A stretch of DNA of 42,337 nt from Bradyrhizobium sp. (lineage in GTDB: Bacteria; Pseudomonadota; Alphaproteobacteria; Rhizobiales; Xanthobacteraceae), in assembly GCF_016213215.1 (NCBI RefSeq), contig NZ_JACRAW010000115.1, forward strand, positions 1 through 42,337, written 5' to 3'. A model generated the notes under the pieces. That model did not search any database. It was not told where the DNA came from and was given only the letters and a program-made list of their open reading frames with translations. A program made the position numbers and the translations under genes. Shown here in pieces: positions 1-7,857 of the stretch (position 1 is the first letter of the stretch; every line of letters begins with the position of its first letter).

Positions 1-66
1 AGTTATCGGGGTGTGGGTTTACGACCTGTCTTTGGAGCAGGACCCCTCACACGGCGCTGCGCGCCG

Positions 67-87
67 ACCTCTCCCCATGGGAGAGGT
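67..87. repeat. Palindromic intergenic repeat, inner hairpin
   Basis: A perfect inverted repeat with 9-base arms (ACCTCTCCC / GGGAGAGGT) around a 3-base loop. It sits in a short non-coding leader before the ABC ATPase gene. The surrounding bases, from about 44 to 115, resemble the scattered 'ccctcac...gcgccgacctctcccc...ggagaggtg' element I associate with Bradyrhizobium intergenic DNA. That family assignment is from memory; the hairpin itself is seen directly. Confidence 0.7.
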
Positions 88-120
88 GATTCCCCATTCG
101 CCGCAACGCCTGAGCCCCGC

Positions 121-852
121 ATGATCGAAATCAGTCACGTCAATAAATGGTACGGCCCGAGCTTCCAGGTGCTGAAGGACTGCACCACCAGCGTCGCCAA
201 GGGCGAGGTGGTGGTGGTTTGCGGCCCGTCGGGCTCGGGAAAATCGACGCTGATCAAGTGCGTCAACGCGCTGGAGCCGTTCCAGGAAGGCGAGATCATC
301 GTCGACGGGACCAAGGTCAACGACCCGCGGACCGACCTGCCGAAGCTGCGCGCCCGCGTCGGCATGGTGTTTCAGCACTTCGAGCTGTTTCCGCACTTGC
401 GCATCATCGACAACCTTTGCCTCGCCCAGCAGAAGGTGCTCGGGCGGGCACATGACAAGGCGGCGGCCAAGGCCATGAGCCTGCTCGATCGGGTCGGGCT
501 CCAGGAGCAGGCGGGCAAATACCCGGCGCAATTGTCCGGCGGCCAGCAGCAGCGCGTCGCCATCGCGCGCGCGCTGGCAATGGATCCGATTGCCATGCTG
601 TTCGACGAACCGACCTCGGCGCTCGATCCCGAAATGATCAGCGAGGTGCTCGACGTGATGGTCGACCTCGCCCGCGAGGGCATGACCATGATGGTCGTCA
701 CGCACGAGATGGGTTTTGCCAAGAAGGTCGCGCACCGGGTGATCTTCATGGACCAGGGCGAGATCGTCGAGGACGCGACGAAGGCGGACTTCTTCGAAAA
801 GACCCGCAGCGAACGCGCTCAGAAATTCCTGTCGAAGATCCTGTCACACTAA
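121..852 (+). CDS. Polar amino acid ABC transporter ATP-binding protein (GlnQ/AapP type)
   Basis: This 243-residue protein is the ATPase that would drive uptake of polar amino acids from a periplasmic binding protein through an inner-membrane permease. Walker A (GPSGSGKST) lies at about residues 35-43, the Q-loop glutamine near 85, the signature LSGGQQQR near 138-145 and Walker B (MLFDEP) near 158-164, followed by a switch histidine in VVTHEMGF. Length and motif spacing are typical of the GlnQ/HisP/AapP family. An in-frame extension upstream to position 13 runs through the palindromic repeat and shows no protein-like sequence, so the ATG at 121 is preferred even though no clear ribosome binding site precedes it. 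Permease and binding-protein genes are not visible and probably lie to the left. The exact substrate cannot be read from the ATPase. Confidence 0.93.
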   Translation: MIEISHVNKWYGPSFQVLKDCTTSVAKGEVVVVCGPSGSGKSTLIKCVNALEPFQEGEIIVDGTKVNDPRTDLPKLRARVGMVFQHFELFPHLRIIDNLCLAQQKVLGRAHDKAAAKAMSLLDRVGLQEQAGKYPAQLSGGQQQRVAIARALAMDPIAMLFDEPTSALDPEMISEVLDVMVDLAREGMTMMVVTHEMGFAKKVAHRVIFMDQGEIVEDATKADFFEKTRSERAQKFLSKILSH

Positions 853-860
853 CAGCGATC

Positions 861-900
861 GTCATTCCGGCTCGCCTCTTCGAGGCGTCCTCGGAATGAC
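861..900. repeat. Palindromic intergenic repeat / possible terminator
   Basis: Inverted repeat with outer arms GTCATTCCG and CGGAATGAC and an inner CGCCTC-TTC-GAGGCG stem, starting 8 bases after the stop of the ABC ATPase gene. It matches a widespread type of Bradyrhizobium intergenic palindrome (recognition from memory). It may also terminate transcription, but there is no T-run after it. Confidence 0.7.
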
Positions 901-974
901 GAATGAGGTTTATCGACACTAGCGAATTGCGTATAGAAACCAGCACAGCCCGTTTGCCCGACAGGAGACTACCC

Positions 975-1832
975 TTGGACCAGATCGCTTATGTCAATGG
1001 CTCGTTCGTTCCGCTTTCGGAGGCCAAGGTGTCGATCCTGGACCGCGGTTTTCTGTTTGCCGACGGCATCTACGAAGTTTCGGCCGTTCTTGACGGCAAG
1101 CTTATCGACAATGCCTCGCATCTGGCGCGCCTCGAGCGCTCGGTCGGCGAGATTTCGCTGGCCTTGCCCGAAACGATCCAGCGCATTCAGGAAATCCAGA
1201 AGGAGCTCATCGCGCGCAACAAGCTGGTCAACGGCATGGTGTACCTCGAAGTGACGCGCGGCGCGGACAAGGGACGCGATTTCGCCTTCCCCAAAGGCGT
1301 GAAGCCGACGCTCGTCATGTTCACGTCCGAGAAGGACATCGTCAACGCCGCATCGGCCAAGACCGGCATCGGCGTGATCACGGTGCCCGACATTCGCTGG
1401 GCGCGGCGCGACATCAAGAGCGTGGCGCTGCTGGCGCAGGTGTTGGCCAAGCAGGCCGCCGCCGAGGCCGGTGCCGGCGAGGCGTGGATGATCGAGGATG
1501 GCCTTGTCACCGAGGGCGGCTCGTCGTCGGCCTTCATCCTGACCCAGGACGACGTCATCGTAACGCGGCCGAACTCGAACTCGATCCTGCCGGGCTGCAC
1601 CCGCAAGGCGGTGAAGATGTTGGCCGAGGAGCGCCAGCTCAAGGTCGAGGAACGGCCGTTCTCGATTGCCGAAGCGCTCGCTGCCAAGGAAGCCTTCATC
1701 ACCAGCGCCAGCGTGTTCGTCCAGGCAGTGGTCTCGATCGACGGCAAGAAGGTCGGCTCCGGCACGCCGGGCCCGATGGCCAATCGGCTGCGCGAAATCT
1801 ACGTCGATTTCGCGCGCTCCACGTCGGTGTGA
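975..1832 (+). CDS. dat: D-amino-acid aminotransferase
   Basis: A PLP-dependent fold-type IV transaminase that swaps the amino group between D-amino acids and 2-oxo acids, typically making D-glutamate or D-alanine for peptidoglycan, or degrading D-amino acids. The TTG start at 975 follows an AGGAG with 7-base spacing and gives 285 residues, the usual family size; the frame is open further upstream but that part is not conserved-looking. Key positions seen: the GIYEV motif (tyrosine near residue 33), the PLP lysine in DIKS (near 148) and the cofactor-binding glutamate in VTEGG (near 180), followed by the SSSAF phosphate-binding region. A branched-chain aminotransferase or aminodeoxychorismate lyase is the alternative, but the DIRW...DIKS context fits D-amino-acid aminotransferase best. 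It lies beside the amino acid ABC ATPase, separated by a palindromic repeat. Confidence 0.88.
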   Translation: MDQIAYVNGSFVPLSEAKVSILDRGFLFADGIYEVSAVLDGKLIDNASHLARLERSVGEISLALPETIQRIQEIQKELIARNKLVNGMVYLEVTRGADKGRDFAFPKGVKPTLVMFTSEKDIVNAASAKTGIGVITVPDIRWARRDIKSVALLAQVLAKQAAAEAGAGEAWMIEDGLVTEGGSSSAFILTQDDVIVTRPNSNSILPGCTRKAVKMLAEERQLKVEERPFSIAEALAAKEAFITSASVFVQAVVSIDGKKVGSGTPGPMANRLREIYVDFARSTSV

Positions 1833-1992
1833 GGGCGGACCGTTTCGAGCGCCGACGCGGACTGCGCAGGCGTAGCGCTTTTTGATCGGAATAATGAGTG
1901 CCAGTCGGTGTTGGCTACGTGTCAGCTCATCGGACGGCAACATAACTCTCTCACGCCGCCTCAAGGCGCCCAGACAGAGACGGGAGGAAGTC

Positions 1993-2538
1993 ATGCGATC
2001 GATCAATCTGATGGCCGTAGCCGTCTTCGCAACTGCGGCCCTGTGCGGTCCGGCGCTGGCACAGACGCCAACTCCGGCTGCACCGCCCCCGCCACCATCC
2101 GGCGGCGGGACGCCGGATAAGGTACCGTTTGACATTCCCTACGGGCTATCGATCGGGCTGGAAAAGGCCAAGCAGGTGATGGCGGCCGCGGAGGCCGAGG
2201 CCAGCAAGCGGAACTGGAAGATGAATATCGCCGTGGTCGACACCAACGGCGAGGTCGTCCATTTCTCGCGTATGGAGGGCGCGCAGATCGGATCCGGGAA
2301 CGTCTCGATCGGCAAGGCGCGCACGTCGGCGCGATACCGTCGCGAGACGCGCGCGTTCTTCAATGCCATCCAAACGGGTCAGCCCTATCTCGCAACGCTC
2401 GATCCGATGCTTGTCGCGAGCCCCGGCGGATTTCCCCTGGTGGAAGGCGGCAAGGTCATCGGCGCTATCGGCTGCAGTGGCGGCACCGGCGATCAGGACG
2501 CCGTGATCTGCAAGGCCGGCGCGGACGTCGTGAAGTAG
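1993..2538 (+). CDS. Secreted GlcG/HbpS family heme-binding-like protein
   Basis: A 181-residue protein with a signal peptide (about residues 1-24, ending in ALAQ) followed by a proline-rich linker and a GlcG/HbpS domain (formerly DUF336). The hallmark pattern is present: VVDTNGEVVHFSRMEGA, then a conserved SIGKAR helix, then GGFPLVEGGKVIGAIGCSGG and a DxxxC tail. Members of this family bind heme or small organic ligands, or sit next to oxidoreductases; the precise ligand here is unknown. The ATG at 1993 follows GGGAGGAAG, a good ribosome binding site, and begins exactly at the signal peptide; an in-frame ATG at 1882 adds non-conserved residues and is rejected. The gene converges with galE across an 84-base gap. 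Confidence 0.85.
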   Translation: MRSINLMAVAVFATAALCGPALAQTPTPAAPPPPPSGGGTPDKVPFDIPYGLSIGLEKAKQVMAAAEAEASKRNWKMNIAVVDTNGEVVHFSRMEGAQIGSGNVSIGKARTSARYRRETRAFFNAIQTGQPYLATLDPMLVASPGGFPLVEGGKVIGAIGCSGGTGDQDAVICKAGADVVK

Positions 2539-2622
2539 ACGCGGCTGCGGAGTCACGGTGAACCTCGCCACGATCGAAGTGGTCAGTCAACCGGCGATGA
2601 CGAACGCGAGCCCTGTTGCCGA

Positions 2623-3618
2623 TCAACGCGTCTTCAGCGGGTGCGCTCTCTGGTGCCAGGCCCAGGCGGTGCGGATGATCGTCGCAAGCTCGGAGTGGCG
2701 GGGAGTGAAGCGCAGGACCTTGCGCGCCGCAGCCGGATCAGCGACCAGGTAGGTGGGATCGCCGGGACGCCGCGGCCTGACGACGTGGGGCACTTCGCGC
2801 CCGGTCTCGGCATTGATCGCCGCGAGAATCTCGCGCACCGAAAAACCCGAGCCCGTGCCGAGGTTGAAGGCGCCGCCGGAATGGCCTTCCAGCAGCAGAT
2901 TCAACGCGGCAACATGCGCCGCCGCAAGGTCGGTGACATGGATGTAGTCGCGAATGGCGGTGCCGTCGGGCGTGTCGTAGTCCTCGCCAAACACGGCGAA
3001 GTCGCCGACATGGCCCTGCAGCGCCATCATGGCGCGGGGAATGAGGTGGGTCTCATTGTCCCGCAATTCGCCGATGCCGCCGGCAGGGTCGGCACCGCTG
3101 GCGTTGAAATAGCGTAGGCAGAATGCCCCGAAGCCGTAGGCCCCGCGGTAGTCGGCCAACATGCGCTCGATCATCAGCTTCGACGCGCCATAGGGGTTGA
3201 TCGGGGCGCAGGGAAAATCCTCCGGCAGCGCCTTGCTGTCGGCGTTGCCATAGACCGCTCCGGTCGAGGAGAACACGATGCGCCTGCAGTTTGCCTCGCG
3301 CATCGCCTGCAAAAGCGACAGCGTCCCGGTGACGTTGTTGATGTAGTACTTCTGCGGGTCGGCAACCGACTCGCCGACCAGGCTTGCGGCCGCAAAATGC
3401 ATCACGGCTGCGATCTTGCGCTGCGTGAAAACCTGCGCGAGCGTCGCCTTGTCGAGGAGGTCACCGACCACCAGTTCCCCTGCGACGAAGCTGCGATGAC
3501 CGGTCGACAGGTTGTCGTAGACCACGGGAGTGTAACCAGCCGCCGCCAGCGCCCTGCAGCAGTGCGAGCCGATATAGCCAGCGCCGCCGGTGACGAGGAC
3601 GATCGGTCGGTCCTTCAT
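2623..3618 (-). CDS. galE: UDP-glucose 4-epimerase
   Basis: Interconverts UDP-glucose and UDP-galactose in the cytoplasm, supplying galactosyl donors for surface polysaccharide; in rhizobia the gene is often called exoB. The 331-residue protein is a short-chain dehydrogenase/reductase: the NAD-binding TGGAGYIGSH motif is at residues 10-19, a serine in FSSTGAVYG near 118, and the catalytic YxxxK (Y143, K147) in NPYGASK. The start has GGAG six bases upstream. It is the last gene of a minus-strand group with the chain-length protein and the WecG-type transferase, 15 bases after the latter, which places it in exopolysaccharide synthesis. Confidence 0.95.
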   Translation of the reverse strand: MKDRPIVLVTGGAGYIGSHCCRALAAAGYTPVVYDNLSTGHRSFVAGELVVGDLLDKATLAQVFTQRKIAAVMHFAAASLVGESVADPQKYYINNVTGTLSLLQAMREANCRRIVFSSTGAVYGNADSKALPEDFPCAPINPYGASKLMIERMLADYRGAYGFGAFCLRYFNASGADPAGGIGELRDNETHLIPRAMMALQGHVGDFAVFGEDYDTPDGTAIRDYIHVTDLAAAHVAALNLLLEGHSGGAFNLGTGSGFSVREILAAINAETGREVPHVVRPRRPGDPTYLVADPAAARKVLRFTPRHSELATIIRTAWAWHQRAHPLKTR

Positions 3619-3633
3619 GTCAGCTCCAAAAGG

Positions 3634-4434
3634 TCAGCGATCGAATGGCTTGCTGCGGTTGAACAACAGATAAAGCGCGCGGGGGTTGGTGGTCAAATAG
3701 CGCCAGAACAGGCGACGAGGTTCCAACAAGGTGCGCCAGACCCATTCGAGCCCGACATTCTGCATCCATTGCGGCGCGCGCGGGCGGCTTCCCGACAGGA
3801 AATTGAACAATCCGCCCGATGTCTTGATGACACCGACGTTGCACAGGCAGTGCGCATATTCCTCGACAAAGGCCTGCTCATATGGAACCCCGAGCGCCAC
3901 CCACAGATAGTCGGGAGCCAGCTGGTTGATCTCCTGGACCTTGGCCCGCAGCGCCTCGCCCCGCAGATAGCCGTGGCAACGCCCCACGATCTTGAGGTTC
4001 GGATGCATGTTCCGGACGTTGGCGACGGCGGCGGCGTTCTCCTCCTCGCTGGCGCCGAACATGTAGAAGGTCAGTCCGGCCGCAGCCGCCTTCCGGGCCA
4101 CGACATGAAACAGGTCGGTGGTCGCGACGCGTTCGGGCAGTGGCGTCCAGGATTTCAGCCGCGAAACGGTCACCAGCGGCTGTCCGTCGGCGTTGATCAG
4201 GTCGGCGGCACGGAACAGCCGTTCGGTCATCGGCTCGGTCGAGCAGCGGGCAAGCACCTCGCCGTTGGCCGAGGTCAAGTACAGCGGACGGCCGATCCGG
4301 TGATTCGCCATCTCGATCATGAAATCGGCGGTCTGCTGGAGATCGAGCACGGCCAGCCGAAGTCCGCCAACCGTAATTCGCGGCACCCTGGCGGTCGCGG
4401 CTCTGCCGATCGGGTTGACCCGGCGCTCAAGCAT
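3634..4434 (-). CDS. WecG/TagA/CpsF family glycosyltransferase (GT26)
   Basis: A 266-residue GT26 transferase, a family that adds the second sugar (such as N-acetylmannosaminuronate, N-acetylmannosamine or another sugar) to a lipid-linked intermediate at the membrane. Typical features are the NADGQPLV motif bearing the family's conserved aspartate, the YMFGASEEE and IVGRCHGYL segments, LGVPYEQ, and a C-terminal stretch with WVWR and a basic tail thought to contact the membrane. The ATG at 4434 overlaps the end of the upstream chain-length gene by eight bases, which indicates translational coupling; the longer in-frame start at 4518 lies wholly inside that gene and is rejected. The natural substrate cannot be deduced. 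Confidence 0.9.
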   Translation of the reverse strand: MLERRVNPIGRAATARVPRITVGGLRLAVLDLQQTADFMIEMANHRIGRPLYLTSANGEVLARCSTEPMTERLFRAADLINADGQPLVTVSRLKSWTPLPERVATTDLFHVVARKAAAAGLTFYMFGASEEENAAAVANVRNMHPNLKIVGRCHGYLRGEALRAKVQEINQLAPDYLWVALGVPYEQAFVEEYAHCLCNVGVIKTSGGLFNFLSGSRPRAPQWMQNVGLEWVWRTLLEPRRLFWRYLTTNPRALYLLFNRSKPFDR

Positions 4435-6718
4435 ATTGTTTGCCTTGTGGGAGGGGCTCGGACGCGGGAGTGAGTTCGTTGAGGATGACGCCGACGAGCT
4501 TGCGCTCGGCGCCGCCAAGGGCGGTGATGATGTCTTCCATGCTGTCGTTGATATCGAGGCTGGTCGGCAGCACTGCGATCAGGCCGTCGGCCCCATCAAG
4601 CAGCTTGCGATCGGCATCGCTGACCGGCATGGCGGGCCCGTCCAGGATGATGAAATCGTAGCCGCCCGCGGAGCGCACCTGGGCGATGGCCTTGATCATC
4701 GTGTCCGCGGCCTTGCCGGCTTCGGCCGTCGCTGCCGGCAAGATCGAGATTTCGTTCGCGGTCTTGATCTCGCCCGGCCCCTTGTTGCCGAGTGAGAGCC
4801 AGCCAAACCTGCTCGGCTCGTCACTGTTGGGTTTGTCGATTCTGTTCGACAGCAGCTGGGCCGAGTGGTCGGCGTCGATGATCAGGATCCTGGCGCCGTC
4901 ACGCGCGGCCGCGAGAGCAACGTTGAGCGCTGCGACGGTGCGTTCCTCGCCATTACCCGCTCCGACGATCGCAATCACGGGAACGGGGTGGCCGGGCGAG
5001 CGCTTCACGACTGCGGTCCGCATGTCGCGCAAGGCGTTGAGCAGGGTAGTCAACGGGAAACCCGGGCGCAGGGTCGGCCAACCCAGCCGGGTGAGGTCGA
5101 TCGTGTCGTCGATCGCGAGGATTGCGCCGAGCGTACGGATGACGTCGGTTTCCTGCAGGCGCGCGATGAGCGGCTTTTCGATGAGGGCGAGCGGTGCCTG
5201 CTGCGGCGGCGCGGCCGTCGCTTGCGTCGGCATCATGGCGGCGCGTCCGCGCCTGGAAGGTTCCGGCTCGGTCGCGTCGAAGGACAGCCGGTCGGCCGCG
5301 ATCACCCAGCCGGCAGCGGCAAGCGCCCCGAGCAGCAGTCCGAGCATCGCGAGCAGGCTCATCCCGGGCGGGAAGGTGCGCCGCTGCGGAATGGTGGCCT
5401 CGCCGATGATGCGTGCGGCCGAAGTATTGAGGCTCTCCTGCTCCTCGGTCTCCCGTGATCGCTTGAGAAAGGCCTGATAGACGTCGCGGCTGGCATCGAC
5501 CTCGCGTTCGAGTTCGCGCAGCCGCACCGAAGCCTGGCTCAGCTGGACGCTGTAGCGCTTCTGCGTCTCCAGCGCCTTGTTCAGCGATGCCTCATAGTCG
5601 CGGGCGCGGGTCAGGTCGTTCCTGGCGGCCTGGGCGAAACGGTCGATCTCCTCGTTGATGGTCCGCCTGAGATCCTCGACCTGCTTCTCGGTCTGGCGCA
5701 GCGAAGGGTGACGCGGTCCCAGTTCGGCCGCCAGCTCCGCGTAGCGCTTGCGGGCATCGGCATATTGCGAGCGCAGGTTGGCAATCGTCGGCGACTGCAG
5801 CGCTTCAGGGATCGCGCCGGCGTCGGTCGCGGCGCGGCGGCTTGCCTCGATCTGGTCGTATTTAGCCTGCGCGTCCAGCGTCGCGGCCCGGGCCGCGGCG
5901 AGCCGCTGGTTGCTGGCGGAAAGCTGCTGGTCGCTGATCAGCGTGTCCTGCGTACCGACGAAGTTGTTCTGCGCCTTGTAGGTCGCGAGCGCGGTCTCGG
6001 CATTGCGCAGACGGTCGCGCAGCTCCTTGAGTCGGCTCGACAGGTCGGTGGTGGCGCGCCGCGCGGCGGTGGCCTGCGAGTTGCGGGACTCGGCGAGATA
6101 GGCCTTGGCCAGGGTGTTGGCGAGCATCGCCGCCCTGGCGGGATCCTGCGACCACACCTCCACGTCGACGATGAAGCTGCGTTCCGTCTTGCGGATCGTG
6201 ATGTGCTTGTTCAGCGCCTCCAGCGCTGCGGTCTGCGCCGCCTTGTCTTCGTCGGCCGGGCGGGGCTCGCCGCCGAACAGCGACGAGAGCAGCCCCTTTG
6301 CGCCACCGCCGCCGACGCCTCCGAACTCCGGATCCTTGTCCAGGTTGTTCTCTCGGATAACCTGCAGCAGCACGCCGTTCGACGTGATCAGGCGGGCCTG
6401 GCTCTCCACCACCATGGCCATGCCCGAGACGTCCTGGGCGCGCGGGGTCAACTCGCGATCGACGAGCTGCAGCTCTCGCGGATCGACATAAAGCTGGGCG
6501 GTCGCCGTATAGCGCGGTGGAAGGTTCTTGCCGATCACGACGGCGAGGCAGGCGCAGATCAGGCCGGCGCTCGCGATCATCGCCTTGCGCCGCCAGACCA
6601 GGCGCGAGAGCTCAGCCACGCTGAGTCCTGCCAGCGGTTTCGGCGCGGATCGGGTCGCCGGCTCGGCGCGATCTATCGGCTGATCATAGTCAAGCATGAG
6701 CCCCAGCTTCCATTGCAA
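4427..6718 (-). CDS. Exopolysaccharide chain-length/export protein, Wzz-GumC-Wzc type, with degenerate kinase P-loop
   Basis: A 763-residue inner-membrane polysaccharide co-polymerase that would set polymer length and link polymerisation to export. Order of parts: a cytoplasmic N-terminus, a first membrane segment near residues 45-65, a long periplasmic Wzz/GNVR region rich in coiled coil, a second membrane segment near 455-475, then a CpsD/Wzc-like nucleotide-binding domain. That last domain keeps Walker A' (ILIIDAD) and Walker B (FIILDGP), but the P-loop reads GAGNGEERT, with no lysine where active bacterial tyrosine kinases have GKT. There is no tyrosine cluster at the C-terminus. It may therefore be a non-catalytic scaffold. 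An alternative start is the ATG at 6697, which removes seven residues. First gene of a coupled minus-strand unit with the GT26 transferase and galE. Confidence 0.92.
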   Translation of the reverse strand: MQWKLGLMLDYDQPIDRAEPATRSAPKPLAGLSVAELSRLVWRRKAMIASAGLICACLAVVIGKNLPPRYTATAQLYVDPRELQLVDRELTPRAQDVSGMAMVVESQARLITSNGVLLQVIRENNLDKDPEFGGVGGGGAKGLLSSLFGGEPRPADEDKAAQTAALEALNKHITIRKTERSFIVDVEVWSQDPARAAMLANTLAKAYLAESRNSQATAARRATTDLSSRLKELRDRLRNAETALATYKAQNNFVGTQDTLISDQQLSASNQRLAAARAATLDAQAKYDQIEASRRAATDAGAIPEALQSPTIANLRSQYADARKRYAELAAELGPRHPSLRQTEKQVEDLRRTINEEIDRFAQAARNDLTRARDYEASLNKALETQKRYSVQLSQASVRLRELEREVDASRDVYQAFLKRSRETEEQESLNTSAARIIGEATIPQRRTFPPGMSLLAMLGLLLGALAAAGWVIAADRLSFDATEPEPSRRGRAAMMPTQATAAPPQQAPLALIEKPLIARLQETDVIRTLGAILAIDDTIDLTRLGWPTLRPGFPLTTLLNALRDMRTAVVKRSPGHPVPVIAIVGAGNGEERTVAALNVALAAARDGARILIIDADHSAQLLSNRIDKPNSDEPSRFGWLSLGNKGPGEIKTANEISILPAATAEAGKAADTMIKAIAQVRSAGGYDFIILDGPAMPVSDADRKLLDGADGLIAVLPTSLDINDSMEDIITALGGAERKLVGVILNELTPASEPLPQGKQYA
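4937..4963 (-). other. Degenerate Walker A motif in the co-polymerase gene
   Basis: Codons for GAGNGEERT. The usual GK[ST] at the end of the P-loop is replaced by E-R-T. Reading the complementary strand base by base confirms GAG GAA CGC ACC here, with no frameshift nearby. Confidence 0.85.
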
Positions 6719-7028
6719 CTGTCATACGCTTCGGCTGAGGGGCTGCTCTTCGGGTCACGCGAGCCGGGACCGGCACCGGGTCAATGCAACAGGAAAAATT
6801 AACCATACCCATTGAGGGACTATTCACCGAATTGGCAAACAAAGCGTTTAAGGGCCTTGGCCCGCCGCGGGTTCCGCGCCTGTGAAGTGCTGCGCTCCAG
6901 CTGCTTTCAAAGCTTAATGCTTCGTTAGTGCGTCGTGCTTCGTGCACGGCGCGCGTCCGCGGGATGCCGCCGATCGGCGACCCCTCTTCTGCTCTCGTGC
7001 GGATGCGATGGTGCACCATGTTGGCGGC
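6719..7028. other. Non-coding gap between two minus-strand polysaccharide units
   Basis: About 310 bases with no convincing gene; the short minus-strand reading frame that spans it looks like random high-GC sequence. The part nearest the co-polymerase gene is AT-richer and holds a TTAACCAT box at 6799-6806, which probably marks the promoter region of the chain-length protein / GT26 / galE unit. Confidence 0.6.
6799..6806. promoter_or_regulatory. TTAACCAT box, candidate CtrA site
   Basis: An exact TTAACCAT about 80 bases upstream of the co-polymerase start. TTAACCAT is the core reported for the cell-cycle regulator CtrA in alphaproteobacteria. An 8-base match alone is weak; its recurrence in other gaps of this locus raises interest. 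Confidence 0.35.
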
Positions 7029-7853
7029 TCAGCGCTTGCGCAGGACGATGTGATAGTCGCCGCGGCGGACGTCGGTCTTGCCGGGCAGCACCATGTTCAG
7101 CGTGGCGGCGAGCGCGTCGACCAAGGCGGCAAGCAGCGGCTTGCGCGCGCGCATTTCCGGAAATCGCGGACTCTCGACCTCCCTGCGGTAGATCACCTCG
7201 AGCCCATGCGCGCGGGCGAAGGCTTCGAGCCTGGAAGGCGTCACCAGCGAATGGAAGAAGGTCGGAAACGGCGCTTGGCCTGGTTTGCCCGCCTCCTTGA
7301 TGCCGCGCACATACCGGTAGAACCAGACATGGAACCAGTGAGGCGAGTATTGGGTGACGACGCCGGACAGGGAGCGCGGATTGGGCGCGCCGATCAGGAT
7401 CAGCCCGCCGCGCTTGAGCGCCTCGCAGAAATTAGTCAGCGCCGCTTCGACATCGGGCAGATGCTCGATGACGTTGTAGCAGATGACCAGATCGAAGCTG
7501 TCGGGCGCGAAGCGATGGGTCTGGATGTCGCCCAGGATCGGCTCCTGCGCATAGTCGTTATTGCGGATCTGGTCTTCGTCGATGTCGACTACCGTGATAC
7601 GGGCGCGATCGAGGACGTTGAGGGGAAGGAAGCTCGTGGAGCCGCCGCCCGCTTCGTAGATGGCGAGGTTGCCTTTCGGCAGTTCGGCGACGAGAAGGGT
7701 GTGGATCCTGAGCAGGCTGTCGCGCGCCTCGCCGGGCGCGAGATCAAGAAGCGCCCGCGGCAAGGTGGGCGCAAGCTGCGGCTTCGCGGCCGGTTCAGCG
7801 GGCGCGATGGAAGGAACGGTGTCGTCGAGATCGAGTGCTGCTGTTTGTGGCAT
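7029..7853 (-). CDS. Class I SAM-dependent methyltransferase
   Basis: A 274-residue methyltransferase with a Rossmann core: a glycine-rich AGGG motif near residue 69, the acidic VVDIDED after the second strand, a DSFDLVICYNVIEHL motif typical of the Methyltransf_11/UbiE superfamily, and GGLILIGAPNP after it. It would transfer a methyl group from S-adenosylmethionine to an unknown acceptor; beside the flippase and transferase genes, a sugar of the polysaccharide is the likely target. The gene starts four bases after the flippase stop, so the two are probably cotranscribed. Confidence 0.85.
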   Translation of the reverse strand: MPQTAALDLDDTVPSIAPAEPAAKPQLAPTLPRALLDLAPGEARDSLLRIHTLLVAELPKGNLAIYEAGGGSTSFLPLNVLDRARITVVDIDEDQIRNNDYAQEPILGDIQTHRFAPDSFDLVICYNVIEHLPDVEAALTNFCEALKRGGLILIGAPNPRSLSGVVTQYSPHWFHVWFYRYVRGIKEAGKPGQAPFPTFFHSLVTPSRLEAFARAHGLEVIYRREVESPRFPEMRARKPLLAALVDALAATLNMVLPGKTDVRRGDYHIVLRKR

Positions 7854-7857
7854 TCGT

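Noticed and set aside
19..735. Long minus-strand frame opposite the ABC ATPase gene
   Set aside because: Mirror of a strongly coded gene; histidine/arginine-rich without motifs, as expected for antisense frames in high-GC DNA.
969..2135. 388-residue minus-strand frame opposite the aminotransferase
   Set aside because: Arg/Ala/Gly-rich antisense shadow crossing two real genes and a gap; no domain.
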